In this document: positions 30,301 to 38,741 of the stretch, piece after piece
Layout: each line of letters starts with the position of its first letter
Position numbering within the stretch: the first letter of the stretch is position 1
NCBI RefSeq assembly: GCF_002741035.1
Contig: NZ_CP016808.1
Span: forward strand, 5,814,501 to 5,878,500
Direction: 5' to 3'
DNA: 64,000 bases
From: Paenibacillus sp. BIHB 4019
GTDB taxonomy: Bacteria > Bacillota > Bacilli > Paenibacillales > Paenibacillaceae
The notes under the pieces: generated by a model
Database searches by the model: none
Told to the model about the DNA's origin: nothing
What the model saw: only the letters and a program-made list of their open reading frames with translations
Translations under genes and position numbers: made by a program

Positions 30301-33300
30301 CCATTTCTAGCGAAGGCTTGGACATAATGCCAACTGGCTTATCCGCGCCAATTCCTTTAGCTATCAGTACTCGTGCTAAGCGATTTGCTCTCGCATTCAG
30401 CTCCAGATACGTCCACTTCCGTCCATTGAATATGACGGCGTGCTGACTTGGTGTTCGCAGAACTTGCAGCTCGAACAATTGCTGAACCGTATAATGCTGT
30501 GGATAGTGGACAGCCGTATCATTAAATTCAACTAATAACCGTTCCCGCTCCGCTTCAGGAAGCATGCTCGCATCTTTAAGCAGAATACCGGATTCGGCTG
30601 TTATATGGCGGACCAGTTCGGTGAAATAAACGCTCCAGCGCTTTATCGTCTCCTGTTTGAACAAGGCGGTGTTGTAAATAAAGCGGCATTCAATAATACC
30701 GTCTTCCTGTTCTACTGCGCTTAAGGTTAAATCGAATTTAGCCGTCTTGTCCTCGAACGGATAAAGCTCCAGACGCATGCCCTCCAGGCTCAAATGCTGC
30801 GTTTCCAGCATTTGCAGATCAAACATGGCGTCGAACAATGGATTGCGGCTCATATCCCGCTGCAGCTTAACCTTTGCCACCAGCTCCTCGAATGGGTAGT
30901 CCTGATTCTCCAATGCGCCAAGTGCCATTTGTCTTACTTCCTGCAAGTAAGCCGCAAACGATTTATCGCCGTTCGGAAAACTGCGCACAGCGAGTGTGTT
31001 GATGAACATGCCTACAAGGCTTGACAGATCCGCATGTGCTCTGCCAGCAATCGGCGAGCCGACCACGATGTCCTCCTGCCCGCTCAGCTTGGACAAGAAC
31101 AAGCTATATGCTGCAAGCAGCGTCATATGCAGTGTCGTGCCTGCCGCTTGGCCCAAGCGATGAAGCGCCTCGGTCAGCTCGGGATTTAAATGAAACGCAA
31201 CCTGCTCGCCTTCAAAGCTTTGAATGGAAGGACGGCTGCAATCGGTCGGCCATTCTAGCACCGGAGGCTCTTCAGCAAATTGCTCCAGCCAATAGCTTTC
31301 TTGTTTCCCGTAAGCTTCCGTCTGCAGAAATGACTGCTGCCAAACCGCATAATCTTTATATTGAATGCGCAGCGGTTCAAGCTGCTTACCGGCATACAAT
31401 TGGGTCAGATCCTCAAGCAGCAATCCAACGGACATACCGTCAGAAATAATATGGTGCATATCAAACAGCAGCAGATGCTCCTCTTCCGACAGCTTTACAA
31501 GCATAGCTCGAACAAGCGGCGCCGTATTCAAGGAGAATGGACGGATAAACGCTTTAATTATTTGCTGTATATCAGCATCAGCAGCTTTGGAAGCAGCATC
31601 AACAGCAGATGTTGCTATAGCAGCAGCTTCGTCTGCTTCATGGAAAACGATAGAAAAATCCACTTCCTCATGGATGCGCTGCACCGGCTTTCCAGAGTCC
31701 GTTATTTCAAACGATGTGCGAAGTGCCTCATGCCGCTGCACGAGCGACCTAATGGCCGTTTCCAGCTGCTCCTTGTCAAGCAGCCCCTTGAGCTTCAGCA
31801 CGGTTGGCATGTTATAGCTTTGCTCCGCGCCTTCGAGCTGCTGAAGCACGTATAATCTTCTCTGGGCGGAGGATGCAGGATAAACCTCCTGAGTCCCAGC
31901 AGCAGTTATTGCTGCATAATGCTGCTCCCCTGCTTGCAATACAGTTTGCGACACAACAACCGCCAAGCTTGCTATCGTTGGTGCCTGGAATAGCACCCTA
32001 AGCGGCAGCTCGACCTTCATAACTTGATGGATATGCGCGAGCAGCGCCATCGCTTTAAGGGAATGCCCGCCCAGCTCGAAGAAATTATGCTGTACGCCAA
32101 TCGGCTCTATACCTAGAACCTCCTGCCATATTGTTACAAGCTGCTTCTCGGTCTCATTGCGTGCAGCTTCATAGTTCACACTGGATATGGCGCCAAGATC
32201 TGGCACAGGCAGCGCCCGGCGATCGACCTTCCCGTTGCCAGTAAGCGGCAGCTCATCCAGCTGTATAAAGACAGACGGCACCATGTAGGCTGGCAGCTCC
32301 TTCGCCGCTAGCTCTCCTAATTCGCTGTTTGAAATCGGCAGATCAGTGACGACATAGGCACAAAGCAGCTTATCGCCTACTGCTGTATCTACAGCAAGCA
32401 CAATAGCCTCCCGTATCGCCTCCGCCCTGCGCAATTGATGCTCAATTTCGCCTAATTCAATGCGCTGTCCGCGAATTTTAATCTGCTGATCGATGCGCCC
32501 AATAAACTCAATATTTCCATCTGGCAGCCATCGGGCTAAATCGCCTGTACGGTAAAGCCTGCCCGCATCCGCAAAGAGATGTGGAACAAACTTTTCAGCA
32601 GTCAGCTCTGGGCGGTTCGCATAACCGAGCACAAGCCCATCGCCCCCTACACACAGCTCCCCAGCTGCGCCAATCGGCTGAAGCTGGTTAAAGGCATCGA
32701 CGATATATACGCTCGTATTGCTTACAGGTCGGCCGATTGGAATAGCTGCAGCCTCATCTGCTACTGCGTCTACTTCATAGTAAGTAGTGAAAACCGTGCT
32801 TTCCGATGGCCCATACATATGCAGCAGCTTTCCTGGTCCCGCAGCCTGAACCGCTTTGCGCACATGCTCAACCGATGCCCGCTCCCCGCCAAACAGCACT
32901 TTGCGAATGCCGCAAATGCTGGCCGGATGAATATCGACAAGCAGATTGAACAACGCCGTTGTAATCATAAGCACCGAGATTCGTTCCTGTTCAATAACCT
33001 GCGGCAATCTGGAAATGTCCAGTATAGTGTCCTTGCTGGCAAGCACCAGCTTGGAGCCATGCAGCAGGGAGCCGAACATATCAAACATAAAAGCGTCAAA
33101 TACGTAATTAGAAAGCGACAGGAATACGTCCTGCGCAGATATGGATAAATAATTCGTATTTATGACCGTCCGGATGATGTTGGCATGGGTTACCATATTC
33201 CCTTTAGGCGTACCTGTCGTTCCTGATGTATAAGTCAGATTGGCGAGCATTCCCGAGCTGATTGGAATGTCCAAATTGGAAGCATCCCCTTCGTACAAAT

Positions 33301-36300
33301 TCGCATTATCAGCAGCTATGCAGCCCCCGGCAAAATCAAGATTTTCCACCTCAGACAGCAAGGCATGCTCCGTCAGCAGCAAAACGGCTTCGCTATCGGC
33401 TAGCAAATATTTCATTCGCTCCTGCGGATGCTCGGGATCAATGGGAACGTATGCGCCGCCCGCCTTCAAGATTGCGAGAATGCCGATGACCATTTCGGCC
33501 GAGCGATGTGTCCATACAGCCGCTACTTTTCCAGGGCGCACGCCCCGGGAATAAAGCGTTCTGGCCAGCTGATTCACCCTGCTATTTAGCTCCTGATAAG
33601 TAAGTTCCGTTTTGCCAAATACGAGCGCCGTGCGATCAGGCGTCCTGTTCACCTGCTGCTCAAAAAGCTCGACGAGCGTGCTTTCCTTAGGATAGACGGT
33701 TGCTCGTGGATTAAAGCCAGCAACCAGCTGCTCCTTCTCCTCCATTAGCAAAATATCCACTGCTCCCAGCTTCAGCGAAGGCTGGTTTGCAATCTCCTCA
33801 AGCAGCTTCACATAATGCGTAAGCAGCTGATTGATCGTAGTCCGTCCATACAGCTTAATGCTGTAATCCATATCTAGCGTAATGCTGTCTAATTCTTCTT
33901 TCGCCTGCAGCGTCAAATCGAATTTAGCCACATGAACGTTCGTCTCCTGAATGGACATGCGCAAATTCCCAAGCACCGGAAGCCCCTCATAGGCATTCTG
34001 CAAAATAAATATCGTATCAAAAAGTGGATTGCGGCTCATATCTCTCGGCAAATGAAGCTTTCCCACAAGTCTCTCGAACGGATAGTCCTGATGCTCAAAA
34101 GCATCAAGCACATTGCTGCGCACCTGTTGCAGCAGTTCACCGAAGGAGCCTTGGCGGTTAATCTCCGTCCGAATCGCCAATGTTTGAATGAACATTCCGA
34201 CGATTCCATCCAGCTCTGCATGGTTTCTTCCCGCTACAGGCGTCCCGATTACCAGCTCCTCCTGCCCCGTATATTTGGCGAGCGCAGCATAATAAGCTGC
34301 AAGCAGCACCATATACAGCGTCGCCCCGCTTTCCTCTGCCAGCTTGTTCAGCTTATCCTTGAGCCTGCGATCAAGCATCGCTGATACTCTGTCGCCTTCG
34401 AAGCTCTGTACAGCCGGTCGCGGATAATCGGTTAGCAGCTGCAGCACAGGCAGCTCTCCAGAAAGCTTATCCAGCCAGTACTTTTCTTCCTTCAAGTAGC
34501 CCGTTTCCGCCTGCTTCGCTTGCCATACGGCGTAATCCTTATATTGCAGCCTAAGCTCTGGCAGCTTCTCTCCAGCATAAAGCTGAGACAGCTCCTTCAA
34601 AATAATGCCAATTGAAACTCCATCAGAAATCAAATGATGCATATCAAAAAGCAGCAAATGCTCGTCCTTGGAAAGCGGCTGAAGCTCTGCTCTTATTAAT
34701 GGCGCCACACCGAGGTCAAAGGGGCGGACGAACGCGCTCAGTGCTGCTTGGGCAGACTGTCCCCCGGACTTTTTCACCGTGATGACAAACGGAGCAGAAG
34801 CATGGATGGTCTGCACAGGAACACCCTGTAGAACCGAGAAAGAGGTACGCAGCGCTTCATGCCTCTGAACGAGCTGTCCAAAAGCGTCCTTTAAGCGCGG
34901 AATGTCTATATCCCCTTCCAGCAGCACTGCAGCCGGCATATTGTATCCGATTCCAGCTGACTCTAGCTGGCTAACGATGTACACCCGCTGCTGCGCAAAA
35001 GAGAGCGGATACGTTTCATTGGATTCCGCGCACTCTATCGCAGTATACGTTGAACGCTCAGCCTCCCCGATATATTGCGCCAGCGCATAGACGGTTGGGC
35101 TCTCGAACAACACCTGCAGCGGAATGGCTGCGCCAAACTTCTGATGTGCCCGTGCCAGCATCTCCATCGCCTTAAGCGAATGTCCCCCAAGCTCGAAGAA
35201 GGAGTCATATAAACCAATCCGCTCTACTCCAAGAACAGCCTGCCAAATTTGCGCGAGCTGTACTTCTAATTCCAATGCCGGAGAGGCATAATCGCTGTCG
35301 CTGATCGACATAACCACTTGAAGCAGCAGCTTCTTGCGGTCCACTTTACCGCTTGAGGTTAGCGGAATCTGATCCAGCTGCGCAAAATAAGACGGTATCA
35401 TATACATAGGCAGCTGTTTGGATAAAAATTCTCTTAACTCCGCGATGGATAGCGTTTCCTCTGCTGCATTCAACACCACATAAGCGCAAAGCTCTTCTGA
35501 ACGAAGCAGTACAACTGCCCTGCTGATCTTCTCATGCTTCTGCAAAGCAGCAGCTATTTCTCCAAGTTCAATCCGGTACCCGCGGATTTTCACCTGATCG
35601 TCCTGCCGTCCCAAAAATTCAAGCATGCCATTAGGCTTCCAACGAGCCAAATCGCCTGTTTTAAAAAGTCTTTCTCCGGGTACATAAGGATTGTCTATGA
35701 ATGTCTCAGCCGTTAATTCCGGCAAATTCAAATAGCCGCGCCCGACGCCAGCCCCGCCGATGTACAGCTCGCCCGCTGCACCTGCTGGCTGCATTCTTCC
35801 ATTAGCGTCGAAAATATACAATCGGTTGTTTCCAAGTGCGCGCCCAATAGACAGATAAGCGCTATCCAATTCTAATTCCATATCGGGCCGCGCTATATGC
35901 AGGGCGGAAGCGTCAACGCAGCATTCCGTTGGCCCATAGACATTCGTAATCGTTGGCAGCCGTGCTGCTGCTCCACTTGCCTTAAAATGTTTGGCAAATT
36001 CTCGTATCGTCGCATGCGGAAGCGCCTCGCCGCCAATCAGCATATGCGCAAGCTTAATACCGTCCAGCTGTTTTGCAGCAAGCAGCATTTGCAGATGTGC
36101 CGGTGTACCATCCGCCACATCAATCTGTTTGCTTCGGTAATAATCCGCTAAGGCTTGTCCGCTTGTAAGCGATGCTTTAGGAATAATGTGCAACGTATGC
36201 CCTAGCAGCAGCGCTGCAAAAATTTGCTGTACGGACGCATCAAAATGGAATGGAGCAACGAGTGACAGCTTTAAGCCCGGTCCATACTGCTCGTACACAG

Positions 36301-38215
36301 AGCTGTGCAAAGCTGTAATTAGATGAGCGACTTGAAGATGCTCAATCATGACGCCCTTCGGGTTGCCGGTTGTGCCGGATGTATAAATGATATAAGCCAG
36401 ATGATGGCTGCTCACTGGCTCATCCAAATTGCTGCATTCCCCATAGAGCAGCGTAGCCTTATCCAGAACTAATACGTCTATTGCATCAGGCACAGTCAGG
36501 CTTTCCAGCAAATTCGGCTCGGTTAGCAGCATCTTGGCTCCCGAATCCTGCAGCATAAACTGGATTCTTTCTTGCGGGAAGTCGGGATCCATCGGCACAT
36601 AGGCGCCGCCTGCTTTCAATACCCCCATAATAGCTGTAATAATCTGCTTTGATCGTCCCATGCATATGGCTACTGGCGTATCGGGCCCAACACCTTTGGC
36701 TTTTAAAATCCGCCCTAATCGATTGGAACGCTCATTCAGCTCCTTGTAGGTCAGTTCCCCTTCTTCATCAACTACAGCTGTCTGCCATGGCAGGATCGCC
36801 GCCTGCTGCTCAAATAGCCCATGAAGCATCTGATCATTGGGAACGTTTAAATGCACATTACCCGCTTGCGCCAGCAGCTTGCGCTTCTCCTCCAACGTAC
36901 AAATCTCCAGCTCGCCAATTGCTTTTGCGGGATCATTGAGCGCATCTTCAAGCAAAACGAGGATGCCATTGTAAATATGATCCACTTCTTCCTTCGCAAA
37001 CAGCTCTGTACGGTAATCCATGTCTATCGTTATCTGGCTTGTATCCCAGCGCTCCTTCACATGGATGGAAATATCATTGACTTCATGCTCGCTGAATAGA
37101 GGTTCGATTATGAACGACAAGCCCTCCTTCTGCTCCCAATTCATCACCTGGTATTCGAGTGATAAGCCAAATAATCTTCCTGCCTGACCATGAAGCTCCC
37201 GTAAATCATTCACCAGCACATTATAGGGGTATTTCTGATGGCGAATAAGCGTTAGTTGATCCTTCATCCGCTGCTGCACAAAACGGAGAAAATCTTGACT
37301 CTCATCGACATATGCGCGCATTGGAATGGTGGAGACAAACATGCCAAGCATCTGCTTTTCCTTCTTGCTCGTCCGATTTCCCATAAACGTTCCAAGTACT
37401 GCTTCCTGCTCCCCTGTTATCCGGTACATATAGATGTACAGAAGCGACAGAAACAAAGACAGCATGCTCACGCTGTTATCCTTGCAGAAATGCTGAAGCT
37501 TGTGCTGGAGCGGCTGCGGAAGCACTTGTGAAAACCGCGCTGCTTCCGTACGTATGCGATTGATGTCACATTGCTTTAGCGATGTGGACTCTGGAAGAGC
37601 CTTGAACTGCATATTCCAATAATTTTTATCCTTCTGAAAGCGATCGGACTGTTCATATTCCAGCTCGCTTTCTATGTAATCCGCATACGAAATTTGCTGC
37701 GGCAGCAGCTTGCCGCTATCAAGTACCAGTTCCAGGTAGCCGTCAATAATTTGGTTCCCCATTAAGACGTTCGAGATGCCGTCAGAAATAATATGGTGGA
37801 TTTTGGAGAACAGCCAAATCTCCCTGCTGCTTATTTTGAATAGACGAAAATAAAATAAAGGACTATCATAAAGCGGCATTGGTGTACGCGCCTCTGCCTG
37901 CCCCCAAGCCATAATAGCTTCCATGTCTCCAGCTTCGCTGAAATCAGCCGTTTCTAGTTCAAATGGTGCATATTCAGCTATATATTGCTTGGGCTCTTCA
38001 CCGCTGCTGCCACTCCCGGCTATTCTAAGCCTCAAAGCATCATTGCTGCGAACAACCTGCTGGATTACGTTTATAAGCCTGGTGTTATCCATTCCCTCAT
38101 GCGATCTAAGCTTGAGAAACCCGCTCAAATTGGCCATACTGGTCCCGGGGTAAAACTGCTCGGTATACCAAATTCGTTTTTGCGCATGTGTTAATGGATA
38201 ATAAAAACGTTTCAT
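27347..38215 (-). CDS. Lipopeptide synthetase subunit 1: starter C-A(Gln)-T, C-A(Leu)-T, C-A(Leu)-T-E
   Basis: A 3622-residue trimodular NRPS, the counterpart of SrfAA/LchAA (about 3585). It begins directly with a condensation domain (about 1-440; KIHHIISDGIS) with no loading module before it, as in lipopeptide starter C domains that attach a beta-hydroxy fatty acid to residue 1. Rough later domains: A 455-960, T 975-1045, C 1065-1490, A 1510-2000, T 2015-2085, C 2105-2560, A 2580-3075, T 3085-3155, E 3170-3610. Codes read D-A-Q-D-L-G-V-V-D-K (Gln; core near 36220-36250), D-A-F-M-L-G-M-V-F-K (Leu; near 33065-33110) and D-A-W-F-L-G-N-V-V-K (Leu; near 29880-29915). The Gln code is the one that separates lichenysin from surfactin (Glu has Lys at the third place). 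The start has GGGGG upstream and sits behind a c-di-GMP riboswitch. Confidence 0.96.
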   Translation of the reverse strand: MKRFYYPLTHAQKRIWYTEQFYPGTSMANLSGFLKLRSHEGMDNTRLINVIQQVVRSNDALRLRIAGSGSSGEEPKQYIAEYAPFELETADFSEAGDMEAIMAWGQAEARTPMPLYDSPLFYFRLFKISSREIWLFSKIHHIISDGISNVLMGNQIIDGYLELVLDSGKLLPQQISYADYIESELEYEQSDRFQKDKNYWNMQFKALPESTSLKQCDINRIRTEAARFSQVLPQPLQHKLQHFCKDNSVSMLSLFLSLLYIYMYRITGEQEAVLGTFMGNRTSKKEKQMLGMFVSTIPMRAYVDESQDFLRFVQQRMKDQLTLIRHQKYPYNVLVNDLRELHGQAGRLFGLSLEYQVMNWEQKEGLSFIIEPLFSEHEVNDISIHVKERWDTSQITIDMDYRTELFAKEEVDHIYNGILVLLEDALNDPAKAIGELEICTLEEKRKLLAQAGNVHLNVPNDQMLHGLFEQQAAILPWQTAVVDEEGELTYKELNERSNRLGRILKAKGVGPDTPVAICMGRSKQIITAIMGVLKAGGAYVPMDPDFPQERIQFMLQDSGAKMLLTEPNLLESLTVPDAIDVLVLDKATLLYGECSNLDEPVSSHHLAYIIYTSGTTGNPKGVMIEHLQVAHLITALHSSVYEQYGPGLKLSLVAPFHFDASVQQIFAALLLGHTLHIIPKASLTSGQALADYYRSKQIDVADGTPAHLQMLLAAKQLDGIKLAHMLIGGEALPHATIREFAKHFKASGAAARLPTITNVYGPTECCVDASALHIARPDMELELDSAYLSIGRALGNNRLYIFDANGRMQPAGAAGELYIGGAGVGRGYLNLPELTAETFIDNPYVPGERLFKTGDLARWKPNGMLEFLGRQDDQVKIRGYRIELGEIAAALQKHEKISRAVVLLRSEELCAYVVLNAAEETLSIAELREFLSKQLPMYMIPSYFAQLDQIPLTSSGKVDRKKLLLQVVMSISDSDYASPALELEVQLAQIWQAVLGVERIGLYDSFFELGGHSLKAMEMLARAHQKFGAAIPLQVLFESPTVYALAQYIGEAERSTYTAIECAESNETYPLSFAQQRVYIVSQLESAGIGYNMPAAVLLEGDIDIPRLKDAFGQLVQRHEALRTSFSVLQGVPVQTIHASAPFVITVKKSGGQSAQAALSAFVRPFDLGVAPLIRAELQPLSKDEHLLLFDMHHLISDGVSIGIILKELSQLYAGEKLPELRLQYKDYAVWQAKQAETGYLKEEKYWLDKLSGELPVLQLLTDYPRPAVQSFEGDRVSAMLDRRLKDKLNKLAEESGATLYMVLLAAYYAALAKYTGQEELVIGTPVAGRNHAELDGIVGMFIQTLAIRTEINRQGSFGELLQQVRSNVLDAFEHQDYPFERLVGKLHLPRDMSRNPLFDTIFILQNAYEGLPVLGNLRMSIQETNVHVAKFDLTLQAKEELDSITLDMDYSIKLYGRTTINQLLTHYVKLLEEIANQPSLKLGAVDILLMEEKEQLVAGFNPRATVYPKESTLVELFEQQVNRTPDRTALVFGKTELTYQELNSRVNQLARTLYSRGVRPGKVAAVWTHRSAEMVIGILAILKAGGAYVPIDPEHPQERMKYLLADSEAVLLLTEHALLSEVENLDFAGGCIAADNANLYEGDASNLDIPISSGMLANLTYTSGTTGTPKGNMVTHANIIRTVINTNYLSISAQDVFLSLSNYVFDAFMFDMFGSLLHGSKLVLASKDTILDISRLPQVIEQERISVLMITTALFNLLVDIHPASICGIRKVLFGGERASVEHVRKAVQAAGPGKLLHMYGPSESTVFTTYYEVDAVADEAAAIPIGRPVSNTSVYIVDAFNQLQPIGAAGELCVGGDGLVLGYANRPELTAEKFVPHLFADAGRLYRTGDLARWLPDGNIEFIGRIDQQIKIRGQRIELGEIEHQLRRAEAIREAIVLAVDTAVGDKLLCAYVVTDLPISNSELGELAAKELPAYMVPSVFIQLDELPLTGNGKVDRRALPVPDLGAISSVNYEAARNETEKQLVTIWQEVLGIEPIGVQHNFFELGGHSLKAMALLAHIHQVMKVELPLRVLFQAPTIASLAVVVSQTVLQAGEQHYAAITAAGTQEVYPASSAQRRLYVLQQLEGAEQSYNMPTVLKLKGLLDKEQLETAIRSLVQRHEALRTSFEITDSGKPVQRIHEEVDFSIVFHEADEAAAIATSAVDAASKAADADIQQIIKAFIRPFSLNTAPLVRAMLVKLSEEEHLLLFDMHHIISDGMSVGLLLEDLTQLYAGKQLEPLRIQYKDYAVWQQSFLQTEAYGKQESYWLEQFAEEPPVLEWPTDCSRPSIQSFEGEQVAFHLNPELTEALHRLGQAAGTTLHMTLLAAYSLFLSKLSGQEDIVVGSPIAGRAHADLSSLVGMFINTLAVRSFPNGDKSFAAYLQEVRQMALGALENQDYPFEELVAKVKLQRDMSRNPLFDAMFDLQMLETQHLSLEGMRLELYPFEDKTAKFDLTLSAVEQEDGIIECRFIYNTALFKQETIKRWSVYFTELVRHITAESGILLKDASMLPEAERERLLVEFNDTAVHYPQHYTVQQLFELQVLRTPSQHAVIFNGRKWTYLELNARANRLARVLIAKGIGADKPVGIMSKPSLEMAAGVLAILKAGGAFVPIDPEYPEERIAYMLADSGAAILLTQTTSSVPAIFNGEVILLDGECGCWADTTDLSEEANPQTATGPNHLAYIIYTSGTTGQPKGVMIEHQSLVNLCYWHNEAFFVTDLDRSAKYAGFGFDASVWEMFPYWLAGAQVHVIDEALRLDMMQLNAYFEQNHISITFLPTQICEQFMELDNRSLRVLLTGGDKLKRLAPHAYTLVNNYGPTENTVVATSIAIPPMAQALPIGMPIDNTRIYILGPDQQLQPIGTFGEIWIAGSGLARGYMNRPEETEQRFVPDPFQPGERMYRTGDSGRWQADGSIEYGGRIDQQVKVRGYRIEISEIEAHLLRNPHVQAAAVVAVQDAQGDTALCGYVVPINDSQLDSEQWRADLAQSIPAYMVPKYWVNMDRLPLTPNGKVDRKSLPQPVLDNGAADYKAPRNAQEELLVQVWQEVLGASSIGISDNFFSLGGDSIRSIQMANRLYKHGWKLEMKDLFQHPTIEQVSSYLQVIAGGQVDQGAVEGEVALTPVQKWFFERDFTDKHHWNQSVMLHAASGLDPQFTEQALGAIMEHHDALRIVFTQEGNEAIAQHNGKPADCAVKLEVIRPGAVAAEELEQAILLETERIHASIDLHNGPLLKAAIFQTSQGDHLLLVIHHLVVDGVSWRILLEDFAIGYLQASKGETIVLADKTHSYQEWASQLQLYANSKALLKEKEYWKQLESIAVNPLPKDHAATDQRMRHTRTTAFSLSENETKQLTTSVHLTYRTEMNDILLTALGLAVKEWSEHNQILLNMEGHGREEIVEAINVSRTVGWFTSQYPVVLDMSYTDDIAYQIKRVKEDLRHIPHKGIGYGLLRYLAADGHKAGLAFSSKPEISFNYLGQFDEMTESGLFGRSPLSPGNPLSPNTERVTAIDVIGFIEGDVLSVTIAYNGLEFEEQTMVSFSERIQAALLRLIEHCISQKGGELTPSDLGDDELTLEELDNLLQMI

Positions 38216-38243
38216 CTAATTACCCCCAATAACTTGTTTTGAT

Positions 38244-38273
38244 AAATAAAAAACTGCCCGGATGTTGGACAGT
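38244..38273 (-). terminator. Riboswitch-controlled intrinsic terminator
   Basis: On the minus strand ACTGTCC-AACATCC-GGGCAGT followed by TTTTTT forms an intrinsic terminator between the c-di-GMP aptamer and the start of the first NRPS gene (38215). The upstream arm CTGTC-CAAC can instead pair with GTTGACAG inside the 3' part of the aptamer, giving an antiterminator with one bulge. Confidence 0.85.
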
Positions 38274-38283
38274 CTGCTCCCAT

Positions 38284-38372
38284 TTTCCGGCAACCTGTCA
38301 ACCGTAGCATCGTCTGATGCCTTAGGCCATGGCTTTGCGTCCCTATGTTTCCATAGGTATGCCTTTATCCAT
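38284..38372 (-). promoter_or_regulatory. c-di-GMP-I (GEMM) riboswitch controlling the lipopeptide operon
   Basis: The leader RNA contains the hallmark GGGACGCAAAGCC after a P2 hairpin CCUAUG-GAAA-CAUAGG with its GAAA tetraloop. P3 carries CCUAAG opposite UACGG, nearly the canonical 11-nt tetraloop receptor, topped by GCAUC-AGAC-GAUGC. P1 is GGCAUACC with GGUUGCC. All these are conserved elements of the class I cyclic di-GMP aptamer. An intrinsic terminator follows 11 nt downstream and the NRPS start another ~30 nt on, so the element should control read-through. The competing antiterminator uses the aptamer's 3' strand, predicting that bound c-di-GMP favours termination. Confidence 0.93.
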
Positions 38373-38412
38373 TTTATGTTTGTTTTATTCCATTCCTAAT
38401 CTATAAACAATC

Positions 38413-38439
38413 CATTCGGCAAATAGTTACGTTTTTTTA
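38413..38439 (-). promoter_or_regulatory. Possible sigma-D-type promoter of the lipopeptide operon
   Basis: On the minus strand TAAA (38439-38436), exactly 15 nt, and GCCGAATG (38420-38413) resemble the sigma-D motility promoter TAAA-N15-GCCGATAT; the first five bases of the -10 match. It would start the transcript about 35 nt before the aptamer. The TAAA lies in an A-rich run, which weakens it. A sigma-A alternative (TTGTTT, 17 nt, TAAAAC) is poor. Confidence 0.35.
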
Positions 38440-38488
38440 CATTTTTTTATATTTTCATTCGACAAAAAGTTTTTGGGAGAGGGGTCCT

Positions 38489-38620
38489 ATGAAAATGAAG
38501 AGGATGAAAGTCTATGGGAGGAATCGAAACGGGGCTTGGCTAGAACGAAATAACCCTGCGCAGATGAATTCGCGGATTAATAAGGAGGATATACCCATGA
38601 CTGAGCCACAGTTCTCATAG
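38489..38620 (+). CDS. Possible 43-aa small protein divergent from the lipopeptide operon
   Basis: An ATG at 38489 preceded by GGGAGAGGGG opens a 43-codon frame with a basic N-terminus (MKMKRMKVYGRNRNG). Within the same frame a second ATG at 38597 has an even better AAGGAGG eight nt upstream, giving a 7-residue peptide MTEPQFS. The two strong ribosome binding sites in one frame are unusual, and nothing homologous comes to mind. It lies in the 370-nt gap between the riboswitch and the histidine kinase, which holds no other gene. It might be a signalling or leader peptide, or chance. Confidence 0.35.
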   Translation: MKMKRMKVYGRNRNGAWLERNNPAQMNSRINKEDIPMTEPQFS

Positions 38621-38699
38621 ATAATAGCAATTTGCTGCTTTAAATCTAGCTGTGCAGATTCATCTTCTTTAATTCGTTAAACTATGAAAATTTTAAAGC

Positions 38700-38721
38700 A
38701 AAAAAACCGCCATTTAGGCGG
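38700..38721 (-). terminator. Terminator after the histidine kinase gene
   Basis: On the minus strand CCGCC-TAAAT-GGCGG followed by seven T residues, 20 nt past the kinase stop codon. Confidence 0.85.
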
Positions 38722-38741
38722 CATGGCGGCATATTGGTTAT

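Noticed and set aside
12537..38194. Many open frames on the plus strand opposite the NRPS genes (for example 21190-21753 and 29255-29971, up to 238 codons)
   Set aside because: They are antisense shadows of long conserved NRPS frames, have no family resemblance and no consistent ribosome binding sites.
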